Of a stretch of 64,000 nt of DNA, positions 26,531 to 35,983 are shown one piece after another. Made by a program: the position numbers and the translations under genes. Position 1 is the first letter of the stretch, and each line of letters opens with the position of its first letter. Source of the stretch: an uncultured Prevotella sp. (lineage in GTDB: Bacteria > Bacteroidota > Bacteroidia > Bacteroidales > Bacteroidaceae); the NCBI GenBank assembly GCA_946999045.1, contig CAMQBR010000008.1:3228-67227 (forward strand), read 5' to 3'. A model generated the notes under the pieces. That model did not search any database. It was not told the DNA's origin and saw only the letters and a program-made list of their open reading frames with translations.

Positions 26531-28277
26531 CCAACACACATATACTAAGAATCTGCTAACGCAAACAACGTGGGCATGGGTGTTTGCTATTGTCTGCATG
26601 GCTGTATCCATGCAGTGGATACCTATTGGTTCAATAGATGTTACCAATCAGATAGCCTTGTTGTTATCTTTGGCGTGTATGGTAGTTTGTGGCAAAATGT
26701 TTTATGTATCAGCGTGGCGTCAGTTGTGGCATCGCTCCACTAATATGAATACATTGGTGGCACTATCTACTCTTGTTACTTTTACCTTTAGTGCCTTTAA
26801 TACCTTTTGGGGAAGTGAAGTGTGGGGTAGTAGAGATATTAATTATCACACTTACTTTGAGACTTCCAACATGATTATCGCCTTTGTTCTTACAGGAAAG
26901 CTATTAGAGGAACGGGCTAAAACAAGTACGTCAAAGAGTATAAAACAACTTATGGGGCTGGCTCCTAAGACAGCTCGAATTATTAAAGGTGATACCATAG
27001 CTGAAGTTCCTATTGCTACAATAGCAGTAGGCGATGAACTTGAAGTGAGAGCAGGAGATAAAATACCTGTAGATGGAGTGGTAACATGGGCTAATAGTTT
27101 TATGCTTTCTGATGGAGCCTACATCAATGAAAGTATGATAACAGGCGAACCGATGCCTATATTGAAACAAGAAAATGCAAGAGTATTGGCTGGAACGGTG
27201 GTGAGTCAAGGCAAGCTACATTTTAAGGCACAGCAGATAGGTGAGCAAACTGCACTGGCACAGATTATTAAAATGGTACAACAAGCACAAGCCAGTAAAG
27301 CTCATGTGCAACGATTGGTTGATAAAGCAGCTGCTGTTTTCGTACCTGTTATTATGATATTAGCCCTTATTACATTCTTATTGTGGTGGCTGATAGGTGG
27401 CAATGTCATGTTAGCGCAAGCTATTATGTCGGCTGTATCAGTATTGGTTATAGCTTGTCCGTGTGCCATGGGACTGGCAACGCCTACGGCTTTAATGGTG
27501 GGTATAGGAAAAGCTGCCAAACAGAATGTGCTTATTAAGGACGCCCAAGCCTTGGAACGCTTGTGTAAAGTAAATGCTATGGTGATAGATAAGACGGGAA
27601 CACTGACGATACCTAACGAACAAATAGATTTTACGAAAACGGGCAACCTATCCTTTGAGCAACGAGAAACCTTAAAACCATATGCAAAAGAGGCTATCAA
27701 TATGCTGCAAAACCAAATGGGCATAGAGGTTTATATGATGAGTGGAGACAGGGATGATTCTACACGATATTGGGCAAATCGGGTAGGAATTGCGCATTAT
27801 CACAGTAACTCGTTATCACAAGATAAAGAAAATTTAGTTCGTGCTTTGAAGTCTAAAGGCAAAACAGTAGCTATGGTGGGCGATGGTATCAACGATACGC
27901 AAGCTCTGGCTTTAGCTGATGTGAGCATTGCCATGGGCAAAGGTACTGATGTTGCAATGGATGTGGCGCAAGTAACGTTAATGGGAAACGATTTAAGACG
28001 CATACCTCAAGCCATTCAACTAAGTAAGCAAACGGAGTCGCTGATATGGCAAAATTTGTTTTGGGCTTTTGTCTATAATTTGGTTTGTATTCCTTTAGCG
28101 GCTGGTGTTCCTTATCTCTTTGGTATTGAATTTCAGATTACACCTATGTGGTCAAGTGCCTTAATGGCTCTCTCTAGTGTAAGCGTGGTGCTGAATAGCG
28201 GTTCACTTACTATTATTCGTGGTAGTTCTTTTTGTCAAGAGGACAACCCTTTGAATAGTAGAGGGGTGAAGCGATAG
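26295..28277 (+). CDS. copA: Copper-type P1B ATPase lacking an obvious nucleotide-binding domain
   Basis: 660 residues. N-terminal HMA domain (GMACSAC, 11-17), transmembrane segments, actuator motif TGE (283-285), ion-pathway motif CPC (388-390), phosphorylation motif DKTGT (Asp432) and hinge GDGINDTQAL. Family members export Cu(I). The stretch from Asp432 to the SGD motif is only 54 residues, against roughly 150 in typical CopA, so the N-domain with its His-Pro ATP-binding motif is not visible. The rest, including all eight predicted helices and C-terminal transmembrane pair, is intact. Either a lineage-specific compact pump or an in-frame deletion. Confidence 0.82.
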   Translation: MLKKVVLPVIGMACSACSSHVEKQLNALNGVQKANVNLVQRCAFVEYDDRQITLVDMKKAINNIGYDMVIDSQLLAESIQHTYTKNLLTQTTWAWVFAIVCMAVSMQWIPIGSIDVTNQIALLLSLACMVVCGKMFYVSAWRQLWHRSTNMNTLVALSTLVTFTFSAFNTFWGSEVWGSRDINYHTYFETSNMIIAFVLTGKLLEERAKTSTSKSIKQLMGLAPKTARIIKGDTIAEVPIATIAVGDELEVRAGDKIPVDGVVTWANSFMLSDGAYINESMITGEPMPILKQENARVLAGTVVSQGKLHFKAQQIGEQTALAQIIKMVQQAQASKAHVQRLVDKAAAVFVPVIMILALITFLLWWLIGGNVMLAQAIMSAVSVLVIACPCAMGLATPTALMVGIGKAAKQNVLIKDAQALERLCKVNAMVIDKTGTLTIPNEQIDFTKTGNLSFEQRETLKPYAKEAINMLQNQMGIEVYMMSGDRDDSTRYWANRVGIAHYHSNSLSQDKENLVRALKSKGKTVAMVGDGINDTQALALADVSIAMGKGTDVAMDVAQVTLMGNDLRRIPQAIQLSKQTESLIWQNLFWAFVYNLVCIPLAAGVPYLFGIEFQITPMWSSALMALSSVSVVLNSGSLTIIRGSSFCQEDNPLNSRGVKR

Positions 28278-28415
28278 CGTAAACCCACTTAACAAATTGG
28301 ATATGAAATATTATTTTCTGTTAGAAAGAGTGCCCCTTAAATTGGTATATTTCAACATTCGTTGTGTAATTAAAAATGAAAAAAAGTATATTGCAATAAA
28401 TAAAAAACATAGAAA

Positions 28416-28437
28416 AGTGTTTATTGAGATAAACACT
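28416..28437 (+). terminator. Possible terminator hairpin after copA
   Basis: AGTGTTTAT and ATAAACACT form a perfect 9-bp stem with a TGAG loop. No long T-run follows, so it is a weak call. Confidence 0.4.
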
Positions 28438-28539
28438 CTATTCTTAATATTCGCAATTTTTATCTTAAATATGTAATATTATTTGGCGAGATTAGGGAGA
28501 AATGTTACATTTGTTGCAGATCATTAAAACAGACAAAAA

Positions 28540-29130
28540 ATGAAGAAGATTATATTTTTAATGGCTGTTATCTTTGCAAGTACAGCTTATCAGGCATCAG
28601 CGCAGAGCAATACGCATAAGCGTGATACCTTTGGTAAAAAAGTTTCTAAGTTTTTGAAACAAACAAAGAAAGATTTAGAGCAAGCAGGACATGAGCTTGG
28701 CGATGCCATAGGCTTTGATGATAGGGTAGGTAAAAATTCTGATTTGTTAAAGGTAGATGGAACGTTTTATATGCCTTTATATACTGTAGATTTGTATAAA
28801 AGCGATTCTACAACGATGTATCGAACAGAAAGTATTCGACTATTTAAGAAAAAATATCCTAAAGCAAAGATAATGAGTGTAGCTATTCCGCAAGCTAAGT
28901 GGATAGTAGAACCAGTAGAGTTACGCACGGAAGTAGTGGGCTACCAGCGATCTTTGTCTTGTTTTATCATTGCACGTGATGGTAATGAGGGGTTTATTAA
29001 TGCCAAATTCTTATATGTGCAGTATAAAAATGTAGGCAACGAGTACCAAAATGTGCGTGGAAAATATCCTCTATGGGTTCGCACAGATGTGCTATCTCCA
29101 AAGATATACGAGGAGTTAAGTGGAATGTAA
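28540..29130 (+). CDS. Exported protein of unknown function
   Basis: 196 residues with a clear signal peptide (cleavage after ASA, residue 21). The N-terminal mature part is Lys-rich and helical (GKKVSKFLKQTKKDLEQAGHELGDAIG), followed by a beta-rich domain (about 70-190) with GTFYMPLYTVDLYKSDS and WIVEPVELRTEVVGYQRSLSCFIIARDG. No family recognised and no obvious operon partner. Length, composition and start context look genuine. Confidence 0.6.
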   Translation: MKKIIFLMAVIFASTAYQASAQSNTHKRDTFGKKVSKFLKQTKKDLEQAGHELGDAIGFDDRVGKNSDLLKVDGTFYMPLYTVDLYKSDSTTMYRTESIRLFKKKYPKAKIMSVAIPQAKWIVEPVELRTEVVGYQRSLSCFIIARDGNEGFINAKFLYVQYKNVGNEYQNVRGKYPLWVRTDVLSPKIYEELSGM

Positions 29131-29255
29131 AAAGATAAATATTGTAAAGCATTATTCCTATAGGGTGGTAAAGCGATAAAACAATTAGATACTTTCTACT
29201 GCAAATGGAAATGCTGATGTTGTTTTAGGTCTACAGACATTGTGTACTGCTAATT

Positions 29256-29618
29256 ATGGCGTTATTGAAAAGCGTGAGTGTATTATTTATAGGTATTAGG
29301 CATTTTGCTTTGAAATCTCATGTAATAGAAATATTAGAACAAAAGAATATTTAAGAGAAATATATAATCCATATCCACCAAATGAAATACTTATACTCAT
29401 TAAAGAATATAATATAGTTTCAATTAACAAGGATAATATTTTTGATAATTGGGTTCAACCATATTGTAACTTTGGTATAAGAGTATGATATTGTATTAAA
29501 ACAATGGATAAACGAAAAGCCTGTATTTTGTTTTCTAAATAAGGGATATTCTATATATAGAATCTTACAAATTTTCTCTTTGTCATTGAAAAATAGACAA
29601 TGGGAATTTTATATGTAA
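29256..29618 (+). pseudogene. Broken gene of unknown function
   Basis: Coding-like sequence is spread over more than one frame. One frame (29256-29354) reads MALLKSVSVLFIGIRHFALK before a stop. A second (from a stop at 29297 to TGA at 29488) includes REIYNPYPPNEILILIKEYN and FDNWVQPYCNFGIR. A third continues from about 29480 as EYDIVLKQWINEKPVF to a TAA at 29618. Joined, they would give a protein of about 110-120 residues with no recognisable family. At least two frameshifts are needed. Confidence 0.5.
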
Positions 29619-29651
29619 ATGAAAAAGCCTAATGTGTTGATGTTAATGTAA

Positions 29652-30719
29652 ATGGAATTAGAATTATTATCAATCAAGATACGAAGTAGAAAGAAACGAC
29701 CGTTTGTAATTGCGGGACCATGTAGTGCCGAAACCGAAGAGCAGGTAATGACTACGGCACGTCAGCTAAAAGCTAAGGGGTGTTGTAACTTCAGGGCTGG
29801 AGTGTGGAAACCTCGTACCAAACCAGGAGAATTTGAAGGGAAAGGCGAAGAAGCTTTGCCGTGGATGCAACGGGTAAAGCAAGAAACAGGAATGAAGATA
29901 GCTACCGAAGTAGCTACGCCCGAACATGTGGATCTATGCTTAAAATATGGGATAGACTATTTGTGGATAGGTGCCAGAACCACTGCCAATCCCTTTGCTA
30001 TGCAGGCTTTGGCTGATGCGTTGAGGGGAGTAGATATTCCTGTGTTTGTAAAAAATCCTGTTAATCCAGATTTAGAGTTATGGATAGGTGCCATGGAACG
30101 TATCAACAGAGCAGGAGTAAAACGCATGGCTGCCATACATCGAGGTTTTTCAAGTTACGAAAAAACCATATATCGCAATCTGCCCATGTGGCAAATTCCC
30201 ATAGAGTTGCATCGACGTATACCGCAATTGCCTATTATCTGCGACCCCAGTCATATAGGCGGCAAACGTGAGTTGATAGCTCCTTTGTCGCAACAAGCTA
30301 TGGATTTGGGATTTGATGGGCTTATCATTGAGTCGCATTGCAATCCTTCGTGTGCTTGGAGTGATGCCAAACAGCAAGTTACACCAGATGTACTCAGCGA
30401 TATATTAGCGCATTTGGCTATTAGAGAAGAACATATATCTACCGACGATATACATAATTTACGAGTAGCAATAGACCAGATAGATGAGGACTTGATGACA
30501 CTTTTGAGTAAGCGTTTACGCATTTGTAGAGAGATAGGTCAGTATAAAAAGGAACACAATATGACGGTATTACAGTGCGAACGTTATAATGAAATATTAG
30601 ATACTCGTGGAAAGCAGGGACAGCAATGTGGTATGTCGGCAGAGAGTGTCATGAAAATCTTTGAAGAGATACATCAAGAAAGTATACGTCAACAACTGAA
30701 AATAATCAATGACGATTAA
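29652..30719 (+). CDS. Bifunctional DAHP synthase (type Ib)/chorismate mutase
   Basis: 355 residues. The N-terminal 1-255 is the DAHP synthase barrel with AGPCSAE at 21-27, KPRTKPGEF-like substrate loop (WKPRTKPGEFEG), ICDPSHIGGKRE and IESHCNPSCAWSDAKQQ. The C-terminal chorismate mutase (about 265-350) shows NLRVAIDQIDEDLMTLLSKRL. It makes the first aromatic-pathway intermediate and converts chorismate to prephenate. In such Bacteroidetes fusions the mutase half also mediates feedback. Stand-alone here, no aro or tyr neighbours. Cytosolic. Confidence 0.93.
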   Translation: MELELLSIKIRSRKKRPFVIAGPCSAETEEQVMTTARQLKAKGCCNFRAGVWKPRTKPGEFEGKGEEALPWMQRVKQETGMKIATEVATPEHVDLCLKYGIDYLWIGARTTANPFAMQALADALRGVDIPVFVKNPVNPDLELWIGAMERINRAGVKRMAAIHRGFSSYEKTIYRNLPMWQIPIELHRRIPQLPIICDPSHIGGKRELIAPLSQQAMDLGFDGLIIESHCNPSCAWSDAKQQVTPDVLSDILAHLAIREEHISTDDIHNLRVAIDQIDEDLMTLLSKRLRICREIGQYKKEHNMTVLQCERYNEILDTRGKQGQQCGMSAESVMKIFEEIHQESIRQQLKIINDD

Positions 30720-31224
30720 TAGATAATACTCCAAGTATGTTTATATGCTCGGATGCTTAAGCCGAAAGTTCTTATATTTGAAAGCAAATTTACATGTGGT
30801 ACTAAATTACATATAGAACATTATAGCTTTGGGTTGCGTAGGGATGCTTGGCTCAAGTTTTAGAACCTTTTTAGATTAAACAAAAAGAATAAAAACGAGT
30901 ATTTGCGTACATTATGATAATAACTAACAGCATATCAGTTATGTCGTCAGTGCATAATATTATATGACTAAGGATGTTATGAAAAAAGTTAGCGAGTTGA
31001 TTAGTTTACAATATATCTGTAAGGATGTACGGCTTGTGCGTCTGTATCATTAATAAAAATATAAATTTACTACAGAAAAAACTTATTACACCTAATATAA
31101 CGTTAAACTTAACACCACCTTACGGGCTTTTGAGAAATATTTAACAAAAAGAAGTAAAATATCAAGGAAGTTTTATACTTTTGCAAAGTATTTTGAAAAG
31201 TTTAGTTTGTCAAATTCTAATTCT
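30720..31224. other. Non-coding gap, promoter only
   Basis: About 500 bp with no coding frame, no element copy and no strong hairpin noticed. A TACTTTTG -7 box at 31176-31183 probably serves the EamA gene. Confidence 0.5.
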
Positions 31225-32115
31225 ATGTGGATATATCATGTAATTGCTATCTTAACAGTAGCAATTTGGGGGTCTACCTTTATCTCAACAAAAGTGTTGT
31301 ATGATTATAACTTATCACCAGCACAGGTGTTTACCATTAGATATATCATAGCGTATGTACTTATGCTGTTGTTTTCGCATAAGCACATTTTTGCTAAATC
31401 TGTGAAAGACGAACTGATGATGGTGGCGTTGGGATTAACAGGAGGGTCCATATTCTTCGTAGCACAAAACATAGCTATCAATTTGTCTACAACCATGAAT
31501 GTATCGCTCATTGTATGTTCATGTCCGTTGTTTACTATGTTGCTTTATCGACTGGTATATCGCAACACAAGGCTTAGTAAAATGCAAATTATAGGAACCA
31601 TATTAGCATTTGTGGGTATGGCTGCCGTAGTAATGAATGGTCAAATGGTGCTTAATCTTTTACCTTTAGGCGATTCTATTGCTGTATTTGCATGTGTATG
31701 CTGGGCTATATATTCTGTTCTGTTGAAGAAAGCCAACGAAAAATATTCATCTGCATTTATTACACGTAAAGTATTTTTCTATGGCTTGTTAACTGTATTG
31801 CCTTATTATGCCGTAGTTCCTGGTTTCCCTTCTATGTCAACATTATTACAACCAGTGGTGTTGTATAATTTTCTTTTCTTGGGATGTATAGCTTCCATGC
31901 TCTGTTTCTTAAGCTGGACATGGGTAATAACAAAGCTTGGTGTTATCCGAGTTTCTAACTATGGATATGCTAACCCCATAACAACCGTTGTGTTAGCTGT
32001 ATGGATTTTAGGTGAAAAAATAACTCCGTTCTTCGTTGTAGGAACGGCTTTTATCCTTTTAGGACTCTTTTTAAGTAACAAAAATCCTGTAAAAATTTTA
32101 AATAAAGTAGAGTAA
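31225..32115 (+). CDS. EamA/DMT-superfamily transporter
   Basis: 296 residues from the ATG at 31225 (a TTG at 31207 would add six polar residues). Ten hydrophobic segments in two five-helix EamA repeats, each beginning with the family pattern (AIWGSTFISTKVL near the N-terminus and SIAVFACVCWAIYSVLLKKA near the middle). C-terminal SNYGYANPITTVVLAVWILGE is typical. Inner-membrane exporter of small metabolites or amino acids; substrate unknown. A nuclease/phosphatase-family gene follows after 14 bp. Confidence 0.88.
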   Translation: MWIYHVIAILTVAIWGSTFISTKVLYDYNLSPAQVFTIRYIIAYVLMLLFSHKHIFAKSVKDELMMVALGLTGGSIFFVAQNIAINLSTTMNVSLIVCSCPLFTMLLYRLVYRNTRLSKMQIIGTILAFVGMAAVVMNGQMVLNLLPLGDSIAVFACVCWAIYSVLLKKANEKYSSAFITRKVFFYGLLTVLPYYAVVPGFPSMSTLLQPVVLYNFLFLGCIASMLCFLSWTWVITKLGVIRVSNYGYANPITTVVLAVWILGEKITPFFVVGTAFILLGLFLSNKNPVKILNKVE

Positions 32116-32129
32116 AATTATAAGAATGT

Positions 32130-33077
32130 ATGGCACTGCTGTCTTTGTTATTGGGTATCTTTACGGTGGTAGAGCTTAATTGTGAGAACTTTTTTGATTG
32201 TTTGCACGATAGCTTGAAGCACGATGAACAGTTTTTGCCAACATCCGCTTACCATTGGACAGCCCATCGTTATTGGACAAAAGTGAACAGGGTAGGACAA
32301 ACTATTCTTGCCTGTGGCGAATATAATAATGATTGGCAGTTGCCCGATTTAGTAGCACTTTGCGAGGTAGAAAACGATAGCTGTTTGGTAGCCTTAACCC
32401 AACGCTCGTTGTTGCGCAAAGCCCGATACGAGTATGTAATGACAAATTCGCCCGATGAACGAGGCGTAGATGTAGCTTTGCTGTATTCTCCTTTTTCCTT
32501 TAGATTACTTGAGAAACATGATATTCGCATCAATTGTTTGAAAAATATGCGTCCCACTCGCAATATTTTGTATGCCAAAGGACAAGTAATCTTTGGCGAT
32601 ACACTGCACATATTTGTGTTACATGCACCCAGTAGGCGTGGAGGAGAATATGTTACGCGAGCATATAGGCAAGTAGTTGGTAATCAACTATTGCAAACAA
32701 TAGATTCTATAAGAATGGCGTCGGTAAATTCTCGTTTTTTAATTATGGGCGACTTTAATGATTATTCTACAGACGAGAATGTAGCAAGATATGTTAAACA
32801 TGGATTGGTAGAGGCATCAGCAGGAGCTAAAGGACATCATGGAGCCAAGGGAACTTACAGGTTTCAGGGCGATTGGGGTAGCTTAGACCACATCTTTGTT
32901 GACAAACAGACGGCTCAAAAAGTAGTGGAATGTTTTGTTAACGATGCTTTATTCCTGATAGAAAAAGATGAAAAATACGGAGGAATAAAACCACGTCGCA
33001 ATTATCAAGGTCCACATTATCTCAATGGGTTTAGCGACCATTTGCCTTTAGTCTTGCGTTTATATTGGGATAAATAG
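32130..33077 (+). CDS. Endonuclease/exonuclease/phosphatase (EEP) family protein
   Basis: 315 residues with a hydrophobic N-terminus that may be a signal peptide or anchor. EEP motifs in order: VELNCENFFD (metal Asn/Glu region), LCEVEND, HAPSRRGG, IMGDFND (catalytic Asp-Asn), GSLDHIFVD and FSDHLPLV. This fold hydrolyses phosphodiesters in nucleic acid, phospholipid or inositol phosphates; substrate cannot be assigned. The residues needed for metal and catalysis are all present. Probably co-transcribed with the EamA transporter. Confidence 0.88.
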   Translation: MALLSLLLGIFTVVELNCENFFDCLHDSLKHDEQFLPTSAYHWTAHRYWTKVNRVGQTILACGEYNNDWQLPDLVALCEVENDSCLVALTQRSLLRKARYEYVMTNSPDERGVDVALLYSPFSFRLLEKHDIRINCLKNMRPTRNILYAKGQVIFGDTLHIFVLHAPSRRGGEYVTRAYRQVVGNQLLQTIDSIRMASVNSRFLIMGDFNDYSTDENVARYVKHGLVEASAGAKGHHGAKGTYRFQGDWGSLDHIFVDKQTAQKVVECFVNDALFLIEKDEKYGGIKPRRNYQGPHYLNGFSDHLPLVLRLYWDK

Positions 33078-33121
33078 AAATTTCTTTGTTCATTTTTCAC
33101 CTATATTAAAGGTATATTTGC

Positions 33122-33151
33122 TTGTATAGTTAAAAAAATATAGTAATTTTG
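33122..33151 (+). promoter_or_regulatory. Predicted promoter for ffh-folD
   Basis: TTG at 33122-33124, 19-base spacer and TAATTTTG at 33144-33151. Leader of about 140 nt to ffh. Confidence 0.5.
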
Positions 33152-33297
33152 CAATATATCTTTAATATTGGGTAGCTCATATTTCTTTTAGAATATGACT
33201 TTGAAGTTTGGGCGGATATATATCACTAGAAAAATAGCTTTTGGATATAAAGTACAAACTATCCCCTCTTTAACAGCGTAAAGAAAATAATAAAAAT

Positions 33298-34635
33298 ATG
33301 TTTGAGAATTTAAGCGAAAGATTAGAAAGATCATTCAAGATACTGAAAGGTGAAGGAAAAATCTCAGAGATTAACATTGCTGAAACCTTAAAAGATGTTC
33401 GCAGAGCGTTGTTAGATGCCGATGTTAACTACAAGGTAGCTAAGAGCTTTACTGATCGTGTAAAAGAAAAAGCCTTGGGCATGAACGTGCTTACTGCTAT
33501 AAAACCAGGACAGTTAATGGTGAAGGTGGTACATGATGAGCTAACAGAACTCATGGGAGGCGAAGCCGTAGTACTAAATTTAGAAGGTAAGCCTGCCATT
33601 ATTTTAATGTCGGGTTTACAAGGTTCTGGTAAGACAACTTTTTCTGGTAAGTTGGCTAATATGCTTAAAACCAAACAAAAACGCAATCCTCTGTTGGTAG
33701 CTTGCGATGTATATCGTCCTGCTGCTATCGAACAGTTAAAGATTGTAGGCAGTCAAGTTGGGGTAGAAGTGTATGCCGAACCTGATAGCAAGGATGTTGT
33801 AGCTATCGCTCAACATGCTATCCAACAAGCCAAAGCCAAGGCAAACGATGTGGTAATTGTTGATACTGCTGGGCGTTTAGCTATCGATGAGGAGATGATG
33901 ACCGAAATAGCTTGTCTTAAAGATGCCATTCATCCAGATGAAACGCTGTTCGTAGTAGATGCCATGACTGGTCAAGATGCTGTAAACACAGCAAAAGAGT
34001 TTAATGACCGACTTGATTTCGATGGTGTTATTCTTACCAAATTAGATGGTGATACTCGCGGTGGTGCAGCTCTTTCTATTCGTACCGTAGTAACCAAACC
34101 TATTAAGTTTGTTGGTACTGGCGAGAAGATGGAAGCCATTGATGTATTCCACCCTGCCCGTATGGCAGACCGCATCTTAGGTATGGGCGATATTGTATCG
34201 TTGGTAGAACGAGCACAGGAGCAGTTTGATGAAGAAGAAGCCAAACGCTTACAAAAGAAGATTCAGAAGAATAAGTTTGATTTTAACGACTTTCTCAAAC
34301 AGATAGAACAAATCAAGAAGATGGGAAACATCAAGGATTTGGCTTCTATGATTCCTGGTGTAGGCAAGGCTATCAAAGATATAGATATAGATAACAATGC
34401 CTTTAATGGTATTGAAGCCATTATTTTAAGCATGACCCCAAAAGAGCGTACCAATCCAGAAATACTCAATATGTCGCGCAAACAGCGTATAGCAAGGGGT
34501 AGCGGAACCAATATCCAAGAAGTAAATCGGCTTATCAAGCAGTTTGATCAAACACGTAAGATGATGAAGATGATGACTGGCAACCGCATGGCAAATATGA
34601 TGAGTAGGATGAAAGGAATGCCCAATATGAGATAA
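33298..34635 (+). CDS. ffh: Signal recognition particle protein Ffh
   Basis: 445 residues: N domain (1-90), GTPase G domain with GLQGSGKTT, DVYRPAAIEQL, VDTAGRL and TKLDGDTRGG, then the M domain with the methionine-rich RNA- and signal-binding region ending MMKMMTGNRMANMMSRMKG. It binds SRP RNA and targets membrane and secreted proteins to FtsY. Normal length; no frameshift. folD follows 29 bp downstream. Confidence 0.97.
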   Translation: MFENLSERLERSFKILKGEGKISEINIAETLKDVRRALLDADVNYKVAKSFTDRVKEKALGMNVLTAIKPGQLMVKVVHDELTELMGGEAVVLNLEGKPAIILMSGLQGSGKTTFSGKLANMLKTKQKRNPLLVACDVYRPAAIEQLKIVGSQVGVEVYAEPDSKDVVAIAQHAIQQAKAKANDVVIVDTAGRLAIDEEMMTEIACLKDAIHPDETLFVVDAMTGQDAVNTAKEFNDRLDFDGVILTKLDGDTRGGAALSIRTVVTKPIKFVGTGEKMEAIDVFHPARMADRILGMGDIVSLVERAQEQFDEEEAKRLQKKIQKNKFDFNDFLKQIEQIKKMGNIKDLASMIPGVGKAIKDIDIDNNAFNGIEAIILSMTPKERTNPEILNMSRKQRIARGSGTNIQEVNRLIKQFDQTRKMMKMMTGNRMANMMSRMKGMPNMR

Positions 34636-34664
34636 TTGTTAACTTAAATATAAGGAGGTAAGCT

Positions 34665-35540
34665 ATGAAACTCATAGATGGAAAAGCAACCGCAGCCCAA
34701 ATTAAGGCTAAAATTGCTGAAGAAGTAAAACAAATGGTAGCAAAAGGTGGCAAGCAGCCACATTTAGCAGCTGTCTTAGTAGGACACGATGGTGGTAGCG
34801 AAACGTATGTAAGAAATAAGGTATTGGCTTGCGAAGCCTGTGGCTTTAGGTCTACCCTCATTAGATATGAAGAAGATGTTACTGAAGCAGAACTACTATT
34901 GTGTGTAGATAAATTGAACAAAGATACCGATATTGATGGATTTATCATGCAACTACCTTTGCCCAAACACATCAATGAGCAAAAAATAATCATGGCAATC
35001 AATTACGATAAAGATGTAGATGGTTTTCACCCTATCAATGTAGGAAGAATGGCTATTGGCTTACCTTGTTTTATCTCAGCCACCCCTTTGGGTATTATCA
35101 CGCTATTACAGCATTACGAAATACCTACCAGTGGTAAAAAGTGTGTAGTGTTGGGACGCAGTAACATTGTTGGTAAGCCCATGGCACAACTCATGATGCA
35201 AAAACAATATGGTGATGCCACGGTTACTGTTTGCCATAGTCATTCTAAAACGCTGAAGCAAGAATGCCAGGAGGCTGATATTATCATTGCAGCCATTGGC
35301 AAACCTAACTTTGTTACGGCAGATATGGTAAAACCTGGTGCAGTAGTGATAGATGTAGGTACTACACGTGTTCCAGATAGTACACGCAAGAGTGGTTTTC
35401 GCTTGTGTGGCGATGTAAAGTTTGATGAAGTAGCTCCTAAGTGTAGTTATATTACTCCTGTACCAGGAGGGGTGGGTCCAATGACAATCTGCTCGCTGAT
35501 GAAGAATACATTGGCAGCAGCTCAAAAACGTTTTGAATAA
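34665..35540 (+). CDS. folD: Methylenetetrahydrofolate dehydrogenase/cyclohydrolase
   Basis: 291 residues. Signatures: the catalytic Lys/Tyr region [64 protein letters not shown] for NADP binding, and [11 protein letters not shown]. Interconverts methylene-, methenyl- and formyl-tetrahydrofolate in one-carbon metabolism. A full AAGGAGGT Shine-Dalgarno lies just upstream, uncommon in this genome and a sign of high translation. Stop codon is two bases before the next start. Confidence 0.97.
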   Translation: MKLIDGKATAAQIKAKIAEEVKQMVAKGGKQPHLAAVLVGHDGGSETYVRNKVLACEACGFRSTLIRYEEDVTEAELLLCVDKLNKDTDIDGFIMQLPLPKHINEQKIIMAINYDKDVDGFHPINVGRMAIGLPCFISATPLGIITLLQHYEIPTSGKKCVVLGRSNIVGKPMAQLMMQKQYGDATVTVCHSHSKTLKQECQEADIIIAAIGKPNFVTADMVKPGAVVIDVGTTRVPDSTRKSGFRLCGDVKFDEVAPKCSYITPVPGGVGPMTICSLMKNTLAAAQKRFE

Positions 35541-35541
35541 G

Positions 35542-35721
35542 ATGACATCAGAAAAATTCTATCAGCAAGGCAACGACTATTGTAGACAGGGTAACTGGCA
35601 GCAAGCACTTATTTGTTATATGGAAGCTATAGAGTTAGATCCGCAATCGCCTGCGGTAGAAGCCAAAGAAATGGTAGAAAATATTTTGAACTTTTATAAT
35701 AAGGATGCTTATAATCCTTGA
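35542..35721 (+). CDS. Small TPR-motif protein
   Basis: 59 residues from the ATG at 35542. The sequence FYQQGNDYCRQGNWQQALI and YMEAIELDPQSPAVEA is a single tetratricopeptide repeat. It sits directly between folD and the ferredoxin gene of the 2-oxoacid oxidoreductase (21-bp gap). It probably assists assembly or docking of that complex; inference from position. Confidence 0.75.
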   Translation: MTSEKFYQQGNDYCRQGNWQQALICYMEAIELDPQSPAVEAKEMVENILNFYNKDAYNP

Positions 35722-35742
35722 CGATATACAAAAGATTATACA

Positions 35743-35976
35743 ATGAGCAAGATGAAAGGAGCCATTGTTGTGAATACAGACCGATGTAAGGGGTGCTCAC
35801 TTTGTGTAGTGGCGTGTCCTAAAACGGTTATAGAATTGGCTCAAAAAAAAGTTAATGTACACGGATATCGCTATGCCGTTGCCGTAAAGCCAGATGATTG
35901 TATCGGGTGTGCGGCATGCGGTATAGTATGTCCTGATGGGTGTATAACGATTTATAGAAAGCGAGTGGAGGCGTAA
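35743..35976 (+). CDS. korD: 2-oxoacid:ferredoxin oxidoreductase delta subunit (2[4Fe-4S] ferredoxin)
   Basis: 77 residues with two CxxCxxCxxxCP cluster motifs: CKGCSLCVVACP and CIGCAACGIVCP. It transfers electrons within the Kor/Vor complex to ferredoxin. Encoded first of four adjacent subunit genes with 7 bp to the alpha subunit. Confidence 0.92.
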   Translation: MSKMKGAIVVNTDRCKGCSLCVVACPKTVIELAQKKVNVHGYRYAVAVKPDDCIGCAACGIVCPDGCITIYRKRVEA

Positions 35977-35983
35977 TTTTATT

